Shown here: positions 6,845-12,945 of the stretch, in pieces
Numbering within the stretch: position 1 is the stretch's first letter
How the letters are laid out: every line of letters begins with the position of its first letter
Source: DASPOJ01 sp050014395
Lineage (GTDB): Bacteria; Acidobacteriota; Terriglobia; Acidiferrales; UBA7541
Direction of reading: 5' to 3'
DNA: 14,022 bases
NCBI GenBank assembly: GCA_050014395.1
Contig: JBEKDK010000089.1
Location: 1 to 14,022 of the forward strand
The notes under the pieces: model-generated
What the model was told of the DNA's origin: nothing
The model's database searches: none
Seen by the model: only the letters and a program-made list of their open reading frames with translations
Program-made: the position numbers and the translations under genes

Positions 6845-7930
6845 ATGCCGCAACAGAAACAATTGACCTGGACCGAACTGCGCGTGGGAATCTTCGTGCT
6901 CGTGGGGCTGCTCTTGATCGCCGTGGCCATCTTCTACGTCACCGGCTCGGGCTCCCTCGGAGCGAAATATCGCTTGCACACTTTCCTGCCCGAAGTGGAC
7001 GGCCTCGCCATCGGCGCGCCCGTCAGCCTTGACGGCGTGCAAGTTGGCAACGTCGAAACGATTCTCATCGCCCCCGCCACGCCCGGCCAGCCGTTCGACA
7101 AAGATCGCAGCATCGAAGTGATCATGCGCGTCAGCCGCAAATATCAGACCGATATCCGCTCCGATTCCCAAGCCACGCTGGTCACCGAAGGCTTGCTCGG
7201 CGATCGCTACGTCGATATCGCGCGAGGCTCATCCGGCGTTGCGCTCACCGACGGCCAGGAAGTCCCCGGCGCGGAGGAAACCGCCATCAAGCAAGTGGTC
7301 GAGCGCAGCGCCGACGTTATGGCCAATCTCAGCGCGCTCTCGCAACAAGTCGGCGAAATGGTCAACGACCTAAAGCACGGCCAAGGAACCCTCGGCGCGC
7401 TGCTCACAGACAAGACGCTCTACAACAATCTGAACTCCACGGTGAATCGCGCCAACGACATGATGGCCGGCCTGCAGAATGGCCAGGGCACTCTCGGCAA
7501 ACTCGTCACATCGGACGAGCTCTACACCAAAGTCAATTCATCCACCGGCCGCCTAGACGACATTCTCGCCGCCATTCAGCAGCAGAAAGGATCGATTGGC
7601 AAACTCGTCTACGATCCCAGCGTCCACGATGAAGCCAAGGAGTTCCTGCACAACGCCGACGGCCTGCTCGCCGGAATCCGCGCGGGGCAGGGCACGCTCG
7701 GCAAACTCGCCACCGACGACACGCTCTACACCGAATATCGCGATATCGGCAAGAATCTCACCACCGCCACCGCCAAACTCGATTCCAACGAAGGCACCGC
7801 CGGCAAACTCTTCAACGATCCGCAGTTCTACGACAATGTCACCGGCCTCGCCGGCGACATGCGCCTGCTAATCGGCGACTTCGAGAAAAATCCCAAAAAA
7901 TTCCTAACCATAAAACTCAACGTCTTCTGA
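6845..7930 (+). CDS. mlaD: MlaD/MCE-domain substrate-binding protein with five 34-residue repeats
   Basis: This is the membrane-anchored MCE subunit that carries lipid through the periplasm for the MlaEF transporter. The 361-aa protein has one transmembrane helix (VGIFVLVGLLLIAVAIFYV, 14-32) and a single MCE domain (about 40-130, with VDGLAIGAPVSLDGVQVGNV and TEGLLGDRYVDI). A long C-terminal part follows. In it the motif G-x-G-T-L-G-K-L-x-x-D-x-x-L-Y recurs starting at residues 179, 213, 247, 281 and 315, exactly 34 residues apart. It ends with KNPKKFLTIKLNVF, which I know from other MCE proteins of this type. A strong Shine-Dalgarno GAGGAGG (6831-6837) sits 7 bases before the ATG. The gap to mlaF is 60 bp. 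No MlaC, MlaB or MlaA gene is seen in the window. Confidence 0.93.
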   Translation: MPQQKQLTWTELRVGIFVLVGLLLIAVAIFYVTGSGSLGAKYRLHTFLPEVDGLAIGAPVSLDGVQVGNVETILIAPATPGQPFDKDRSIEVIMRVSRKYQTDIRSDSQATLVTEGLLGDRYVDIARGSSGVALTDGQEVPGAEETAIKQVVERSADVMANLSALSQQVGEMVNDLKHGQGTLGALLTDKTLYNNLNSTVNRANDMMAGLQNGQGTLGKLVTSDELYTKVNSSTGRLDDILAAIQQQKGSIGKLVYDPSVHDEAKEFLHNADGLLAGIRAGQGTLGKLATDDTLYTEYRDIGKNLTTATAKLDSNEGTAGKLFNDPQFYDNVTGLAGDMRLLIGDFEKNPKKFLTIKLNVF

Positions 7931-7988
7931 GCCTTGTTATCGGCGTGATTTGTAGCGTTGTCGGCGAGTCGTCTGCCGCGGGAGTGCG

Positions 7989-8040
7989 TGGGTTCTCCGC
8001 GCGCCTCTGTGTTCTCTGCGCCTCTGCGTTATCCTTTGAC
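7989..8040. repeat. CT-rich dispersed intergenic repeat, copy A
   Basis: Within the 166-bp gap between the convergent mlaD and MFS genes lies a run of CTCTG/CTCCG units. Its core at 8012-8032 (ttctctgcgcctctgcgttat) matches 12800-12820 downstream in 19 of 21 positions. On the opposite strand it reads as the ACGCAGAGGCGCAGAGAA type of repeat found between genes in many bacterial genomes. The remainder of the gap shows no gene and no hairpin plus T-tract. Confidence 0.55.
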
Positions 8041-8096
8041 CTCGCTGTCAACCCGCCTGCCGCGCCATCGCCGCCGACTCAATCCGCGTTCGCGCT

Positions 8097-9836
8097 TCAC
8101 GCGTTCGCCCCGCCCGCCACGTGCTCCAGCCGAATCGTCACCGGCGCAAACATCCGCGCCCCAGCGCCGTCTTCGACGTCAACGCGAAAAAGCGTCCCGC
8201 CCAACAGCAGTCCCCGCGAAGCCCCCGGCGCTCCCGCTGCCACCGGCGGCGCATTCCACACCGTGCACACAATATCCCCCGCATCGATCGCCGCCTGCAC
8301 CTGCGCTTGCGCATCGCCGGCTCCGCCGCCCGCCCGCGCAGAAATTACGTTCAGCCACTTCGCCGCCCCGCCGCCCACCCATTCCGCTCCGCCCAGCAGC
8401 ACAAAATGAATCGGCCGATCCATCGTCGCCACCAGCAACAACGCATCGCGTCGCGAAAGCCCGCCCGCCGTCAGCACCACTGGTCCACAATCCGGCAACG
8501 AGTGAATCCCCTCGACTCTCACGCGATACCTCGTGTGCGTCCAAATCCACAGCCACAATCGCAGCAGGGAATCGGGCCGCGCCAGAATCGCATACAGCAG
8601 CGCCACGATCGTCATGCCCGCGCCGGCGATAAATATCTGCCGTGCGCCCAACCCGAACCCTTGCGCCAGAATGTAGTACACGCCCGCCGCCAGAAATATC
8701 CCCAAGAACGAGAACAAATTTGACGCTGCTATCACTCCGCCCTTTACTTCCGGCCGCGGCCGGTGCTGAATCAGCGCGCCCAGCGGCACCGCGTAAAATC
8801 CGCCGAAGAATCCCATCAGCGCCAAATCCCCGCGCGCGTGCCACACTCCGATCCCCGGCCGCGACACCAGAAACGAGAACACCGTCATCCCCGCCGCGCC
8901 CAGCGGAATCAATCCGTATTCGATCTTGTGGCCCGAAAGATATCCCGCCGCCAAACTCCCCGCGCCCAATCCGATTGCCACCGCGGCTTGCAGGTAGCTG
9001 GTCTGCGCCTCGTTCACCTTCAGCACGTCGTGACCGTAAATCACGATCACGAATTGCAGCAGCGCCGCCAGAAACCACAAATACGTATTCCCCACCACGG
9101 CCCAGCCCAGCAGTTTATCTTTGCGCATCCGCCCGATCTGCACCCACAGATCGGCCACCGGATTCAGTCGCAGCGGCGCCGCGGGATGCGCCGGCGGCAC
9201 GCGCGTGATCCCGTAACTTGTCGTCAGGCCCGCAAACGTCGCGCACAGCAGAATCAATCCCGCGCGCCCGGGGCTCGCCGCGAAATGAAACGCCAGAAAT
9301 CCCGCCCCAATCGTCCCCGCAATCGACGCCAGAAACGTTCCCAGCTCGATCACGCCGTTGCCCCAGGATAATTTGGTCTCCGGCAAAATCTCCGGCAGCA
9401 GCCCGTACTTCGAGGGCCCAAACACCGCCCCTTGCGTGCTGATCAAAAACACGCCCGCGCATTCCATCGGCAAATTGCGCAGCGCCAGCGCCGTGGTGGC
9501 AAACAGCATCACGCCGATCTCGAAGTATTTCGTGCCGATGGTTACCGAGCGCTTGCTGAAGCGGTCCGCCAGATACCCGCCCGCCATTGAGAACAGCACG
9601 AAGGGAAGCGCGAACAGCCCTCCGACCACCAGCACCAACATATTTCGCCGCGCATCCGGAAAATTCATCGCCACAATCAGGTAGATCACCAGGAATTTTA
9701 GGCAGTTGTCGTTGAACGCCCCTTGAAACTGCGTAACGATCAGCGACCAAAATCCAAATTGCCCGAATTGTGGGCCGCGAGCCCGGCCATGTGCCGGGAC
9801 CGTTCGCGCGCTGGGAGCGTTCTGGTCCGATGTCAT
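8097..9836 (-). CDS. LplT/Aas-like MFS lysophospholipid transporter fused to a degenerate acyltransferase-like tail
   Basis: The 579-aa protein has an MFS half (about 28-422, around 12 hydrophobic segments). It carries marks of the LplT/Aas lysophospholipid flippase group: FQGAFNDNCLKF (37-48) and GPSKYGLLPEILPETKLSWGN (140-160) followed by GVIELGTFLA. From about 436 (TRYRVRVEGIHSLPDCGPVVLTAGG) the tail resembles the start of a PlsC-type acyltransferase, as in MFS-PlsC-AMP ligase fusions. The catalytic HX4D motif is lost: the aligned segment is GGLSRRD (458-464), with Gly459 where His should be and Asp464 kept. No FPEGTRS-like motif follows, and the domain ends after about 140 residues with no ligase domain. 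The transporter part looks intact; the tail is probably non-catalytic. The gene converges on mlaEFD, which fits a role in envelope phospholipid turnover. A good candidate promoter lies upstream of ATG 9836. Confidence 0.85.
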   Translation of the reverse strand: MTSDQNAPSARTVPAHGRARGPQFGQFGFWSLIVTQFQGAFNDNCLKFLVIYLIVAMNFPDARRNMLVLVVGGLFALPFVLFSMAGGYLADRFSKRSVTIGTKYFEIGVMLFATTALALRNLPMECAGVFLISTQGAVFGPSKYGLLPEILPETKLSWGNGVIELGTFLASIAGTIGAGFLAFHFAASPGRAGLILLCATFAGLTTSYGITRVPPAHPAAPLRLNPVADLWVQIGRMRKDKLLGWAVVGNTYLWFLAALLQFVIVIYGHDVLKVNEAQTSYLQAAVAIGLGAGSLAAGYLSGHKIEYGLIPLGAAGMTVFSFLVSRPGIGVWHARGDLALMGFFGGFYAVPLGALIQHRPRPEVKGGVIAASNLFSFLGIFLAAGVYYILAQGFGLGARQIFIAGAGMTIVALLYAILARPDSLLRLWLWIWTHTRYRVRVEGIHSLPDCGPVVLTAGGLSRRDALLLVATMDRPIHFVLLGGAEWVGGGAAKWLNVISARAGGGAGDAQAQVQAAIDAGDIVCTVWNAPPVAAGAPGASRGLLLGGTLFRVDVEDGAGARMFAPVTIRLEHVAGGANA

Positions 9837-9878
9837 AGGAATCGAATGGCCAAGGTATTCAATAGAACGATGCGAGGC

Positions 9879-9906
9879 AGTCTATCAGGAGAATGCATTA
9901 CGTCAA
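9879..9906 (-). promoter_or_regulatory. Candidate promoter for the MFS transporter gene
   Basis: On the minus strand TTGACG (9906-9901) is followed after 16 bases by TAGACT (9884-9879), preceded by TG one base upstream, an extended -10 arrangement. The predicted transcript start near 9872 leaves a leader of about 36 bases before the ATG at 9836. Pattern evidence only. Confidence 0.45.
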
Positions 9907-9971
9907 TGGCGCAACCGAGTTGTCTTCATCGGCAGATTTCTCGCGGCTTGACGATTCCATCGCAAAGCCGT

Positions 9972-10000
9972 GTGTCACGATTCCAGAAAAGTAGTATAAA
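9972..10000 (+). promoter_or_regulatory. Candidate promoter for the Tat oxidoreductase pair
   Basis: A -10-like TATAAA (9995-10000) is preceded at 17 bases by GTGTCA (9972-9977, 4 of 6 consensus bases). The predicted transcript starts near 10007, about 40 bases before the chosen ATG at 10048. The surrounding 9837-10041 gap is AT-richer than the genes on either side and holds the promoter of the divergent MFS gene as well. Confidence 0.5.
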
Positions 10001-10047
10001 GAGCCGGCTGAGCAAACACATTTGCGGGTGACACAGGAGAGATGAAC

Positions 10048-11247
10048 ATGCAATCCACAGGCCGGCGCGATTTTCTGAAGCGAACAAGTTTAATGGGCTC
10101 GGTTGCGATGATGGCCGGCTTGCCGACGGGTGCGATGGCCCTCGGCGGTGAACGCGGTGCCGTGATCCAAACGAGCGCCCCGCCCGCGCCGTCCGAAGAA
10201 GCGCCGAAATATCACATCAAGTTCGCCGTCTGCGGCATGAGCCACGATCACATCTACGGCATGATTGGCGCGATCCAGCGCGGCGGCGGCGAGTTGGTGG
10301 CCGCATGGGGCGGCGAAGACGATAAGCTCGCCGCTTTCACCAAGCGCTATCCCGGCGTGAAGATCGTCAAGACGCAAGACGAAATCATCGACGATCCTTC
10401 CATCCAGCTCGTGCTCAGCTCACAAATCGCCAACGAACGCGCGCCCATCGGCGTGCGTGTGATGAATCATGGCAAGGATTTCCTCGCCGATAAGCCCGGC
10501 ATCACCACGCTCGAACAGCTCGCCGCCGTGCGCGCCACAATCGCCGCGACGCATCGCATCTACGGCATCATGTACAGCGAGCGCCTCGAAGTGAAAGCCG
10601 CGGTCTATGCCGGAGTCCTCGTCCAGCAAGGCGCAATCGGCAAAGTGATTCAGACCATCAACATCGCGCCGCATCAAATTTTTCAGCATGCCGGCGATTC
10701 CGGCGGCGCCTCCGGCCGACCCGATTGGTTCTGGAATCCCGATCAGTACGGTGGAATTCTCTGCGATATCGGTTCGCACCAAGTCGATCAGTTCCTTTTC
10801 TACACCGGCTCAACGCAAGCCGAAGTTGTCGAATCGCAAGTCGCCAACGTCCGCCATCCCGATCGCCCTCGCTTCCAGGATTTCGGCGACATGGTTCTGC
10901 GCGGCGATCGCGGCCTCGGTTACGTGCGCCTCGATTGGTTCACGCCCGATGGCCTGGGCACCTGGGGCGATGGCCGCCTGTTCATTCTCGGCACCGACGG
11001 CTACATCGAAATCCGCAAATATACGAATGTCGCCGTCGCGCATCAGGGCAACAATCTCTTCATCGTTGACGCCAAGCAAGCGCGCTACATCGATTGCAAC
11101 AACATGCCGCTCCCCTTCGGCCCTGAGTTCGTCGCCGACATCGTCAATCGCACGCACGTCGCACAGGAACAAACTCAATGCCTGCTCGCCGCCGAGCTGG
11201 TGATCAAAGCGCAGCTCCGCGCCACGCAAGTTACGCTGAAGGCGTAG
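10048..11247 (+). CDS. Tat-exported Gfo/Idh/MocA family oxidoreductase (first of a pair)
   Basis: A 399-aa predicted periplasmic NAD(P)-dependent oxidoreductase; the substrate is unknown, most likely a sugar or sugar derivative. The twin-arginine signal is GRRDFLK (Arg6-Arg7) with a hydrophobic stretch and likely cleavage after AMA (29-31). Tat export suggests folding with cofactor in the cytoplasm, as for Zymomonas glucose-fructose oxidoreductase. The Rossmann start is KFAVCGMSHDHIYG (about 58-71), lacking the full GxGxxG pattern. The usual E-K-P motif reads DKP (148-150). The catalytic-region motif GGILCDIGSHQVD (235-247) keeps Asp240 and His244. An ATG at 10042 would leave only one base after AGGAGA (10035-10040); ATG 10048 gives a 7-base spacing and is preferred. 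The next gene follows after 36 bp and encodes a distant relative, probably co-transcribed. Confidence 0.88.
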   Translation: MQSTGRRDFLKRTSLMGSVAMMAGLPTGAMALGGERGAVIQTSAPPAPSEEAPKYHIKFAVCGMSHDHIYGMIGAIQRGGGELVAAWGGEDDKLAAFTKRYPGVKIVKTQDEIIDDPSIQLVLSSQIANERAPIGVRVMNHGKDFLADKPGITTLEQLAAVRATIAATHRIYGIMYSERLEVKAAVYAGVLVQQGAIGKVIQTINIAPHQIFQHAGDSGGASGRPDWFWNPDQYGGILCDIGSHQVDQFLFYTGSTQAEVVESQVANVRHPDRPRFQDFGDMVLRGDRGLGYVRLDWFTPDGLGTWGDGRLFILGTDGYIEIRKYTNVAVAHQGNNLFIVDAKQARYIDCNNMPLPFGPEFVADIVNRTHVAQEQTQCLLAAELVIKAQLRATQVTLKA

Positions 11248-11283
11248 CGTAAGCAGCGCACGCAGCCTACGGAGAAAAACCTC

Positions 11284-12669
11284 ATGTCCGACTCACGCAG
11301 CAACAATAAAGTCTCGCGCCGCAATTTCCTGAAGGCCGGTCTCAGCGCCGCCGCCGCGCTCGGTTTCCCCGCGATCGTGCCGTCATCCGTCCTCGGCCAG
11401 TTCGCCCCCAGCAAGCGCATCAACATCGGCGCGATCGGCGTGGGCCGCATCTCGCGCGGACACGATATGCCGCTGATCATGCAGTACGACCGCGCGCGCA
11501 TCATTGCCGTGTGCGACCTGGATGCCCATCGCCTCGACGACGGCAAAAAATTCGTCAACGATTTCTACGCCGCGAAAACCGGCAAGCCCTACGACGGCGT
11601 CACCACCTACGCCAACTATCACGATCTCCTCGCCAACAAAGATATCGACGCCGTCGTCGTCAGCACTCCCGACGACTGGCACGCCCTAATCGGAGTCGAC
11701 GCCGTGCGCGCCGGCAAAGATGTCTATCTCCAAAAGCCCGCGTCGCTCACCATCGCCGAAGGCCGCGCCCTCAGTGACGCCGTGCAAGCCTCCGGCCGCA
11801 TCCTGCAAATCGGCAGCCAGCAGCGCTCCACAATTCAATTCCGCTACGCCGCCGAACTCGTGCGCAACGGCCGCATCGGCGATCTCCAGCGCGTCGAGGT
11901 CGGCCTGCCCGGCGACCCCGCCGGCGGCGACAAAACTCCCATGCCCGCGCCCGATTGGTTCAACTACGAAATGTGGCTCGGCGAAACTCCTTACGTTTAT
12001 TACACCGTCGATCGCGTGCATCCGCAAACCGGCTACGATCGGCCCGGCTGGTTGCGCTGCCGCCAATTCGGCGCCGGCATGATCACCGGCTGGGGCGCGC
12101 ATCATATCGATAGCGCCCACTGGGGCATGAACACGGAGTACACCGGCCCCATCGAAGTCTGGGGCCAAGCCGAATTCCCCGATCACGGCCTGTGGGACGT
12201 CCACGGCCCATTTAAAACCGAAGCGCTCTACGCCAACGGCGTCCAAATGAGCGTCAGCGGTGATTATCCCAACGGCATAAAATTTTACGGCACAAAGGGT
12301 TGGATCTTCGTCTCCCGCGGCAATGAGCAAGTCACAGCGAGCGATCCGGTCGCCAAGCTGGCCGACGCCACCGCGCTCGCCTCCAGCGATCCCGCGATCA
12401 TCAAATCCGAAATCGGCCCCAACGAAATCCATCTCTACGAGAGCAAGGAGCAGCACGGCAACTGGCTCGATTGCATCGTCACACGCGCCGCGCCGATCTC
12501 TCCCGTCGAGCTTGGCCACCGCGCCTGCTCCACCTGCCTAATCCACGATATGGCCATGGTCCTCAAGCGCAAACTCCACTGGGACCCCACGCGCGAGCGC
12601 TTCATCAACGACGACGTAGCCAACTCCATGCTGTCCCGCCCCCAGCGCGCCCCCTACATCCTCACGTAG
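11284..12669 (+). CDS. Tat-exported Gfo/Idh/MocA family oxidoreductase (second of a pair)
   Basis: A 461-aa predicted periplasmic oxidoreductase. The twin-arginine signal SRRNFLK (Arg12-Arg13) precedes the hydrophobic AGLSAAAALGFPAIV segment. The mature Rossmann domain has INIGAIGVGRISRG (46-59), a glycine-rich dinucleotide loop. The E-K-P motif is QKP (150-152), and the substrate-domain motif is ITGWGAHHIDSAHWGM (267-282) with the conserved histidine and aspartate. The protein ends RAPYILT, like others in this Tat-targeted subgroup of acidobacteria and planctomycetes. It lies 36 bp after the first oxidoreductase gene, with GGAG 9 bases before the ATG. The two proteins share only family motifs, so they are old paralogues and not a recent duplication. 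GH109-type glycosidases share this fold and NAD use, so a glycosidase role is an alternative I cannot exclude. Confidence 0.9.
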   Translation: MSDSRSNNKVSRRNFLKAGLSAAAALGFPAIVPSSVLGQFAPSKRINIGAIGVGRISRGHDMPLIMQYDRARIIAVCDLDAHRLDDGKKFVNDFYAAKTGKPYDGVTTYANYHDLLANKDIDAVVVSTPDDWHALIGVDAVRAGKDVYLQKPASLTIAEGRALSDAVQASGRILQIGSQQRSTIQFRYAAELVRNGRIGDLQRVEVGLPGDPAGGDKTPMPAPDWFNYEMWLGETPYVYYTVDRVHPQTGYDRPGWLRCRQFGAGMITGWGAHHIDSAHWGMNTEYTGPIEVWGQAEFPDHGLWDVHGPFKTEALYANGVQMSVSGDYPNGIKFYGTKGWIFVSRGNEQVTASDPVAKLADATALASSDPAIIKSEIGPNEIHLYESKEQHGNWLDCIVTRAAPISPVELGHRACSTCLIHDMAMVLKRKLHWDPTRERFINDDVANSMLSRPQRAPYILT

Positions 12670-12680
12670 ACGGTTTCTTC

Positions 12681-12723
12681 TGGGGTGCCCCATCTTCGCC
12701 CAGCCTCATCGGGCGAAGGTGGG
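12681..12723. repeat. 43-bp hairpin repeat, copy 1
   Basis: This copy begins 12 bp after the oxidoreductase stop codon and matches 12853-12895 at 42 of 43 positions. It contains an inverted repeat CCCATCTTCGCCC / GGGCGAAGGTGGG around a 9-base loop, giving a 13-bp RNA stem with one G-U pair. It may end or stabilise the upstream transcript, but there is no T-tract after it. The TGGGGTGCCCCATC start is like an intergenic repeat family I associate with acidobacterial genomes. Confidence 0.8.
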
Positions 12724-12724
12724 T

Positions 12725-12832
12725 TCTGTCCTCTGTGCTCTCCGTGTCCTCTGTGGTGCAACTCTGTCTTTCTCCTCGCCTTCTCTGCGAGTCTCAGCGT
12801 TCTCCGCCCCTCTGCGTTATTTTTAGTCTTTG
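12725..12832. repeat. CT-rich dispersed intergenic repeat, copy B
   Basis: The stretch is made of CTCTG/CTCCG units such as CTCTGTGCTCTCCGTGTCCTC and ends CCCCTCTGCGTTATTTTTAG. Its part at 12800-12820 matches copy A at 8012-8032 in 19 of 21 positions. Read on the other strand it gives the familiar spurious peptide HHRGHGEHRG, a mark of this repeat type. It sits exactly between the two copies of the 43-bp hairpin repeat, so the gap 12670-12945 is almost wholly repeat. Confidence 0.6.
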
Positions 12833-12852
12833 CAGTCCCGCTCATTGATTCT

Positions 12853-12895
12853 TGGGGTGCCCCATCTTCGCCCAGCATCATCGGGCGAAGGTGGG
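12853..12895. repeat. 43-bp hairpin repeat, copy 2
   Basis: The second copy, in direct orientation 172 bp after the first, differs at one base (cagcatc instead of cagcctc) in the loop. The stem arms are identical to copy 1. It lies about 50 bp before the DUF2252 start codon, so it would be in the leader of that gene if transcription started upstream. Both copies are flanked on the left by a TTCT-rich tract. Confidence 0.8.
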
Positions 12896-12945
12896 GTCCG
12901 CCGATTGACATCCGCCTCCCCCCAGATGAACAATCCCGCTCGCAA

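Noticed and set aside
12681..12723. Rho-independent terminator after the second oxidoreductase
   Set aside because: The hairpin is strong, but no T-tract follows and the identical element occurs again before the next gene, so it is listed as a repeat.
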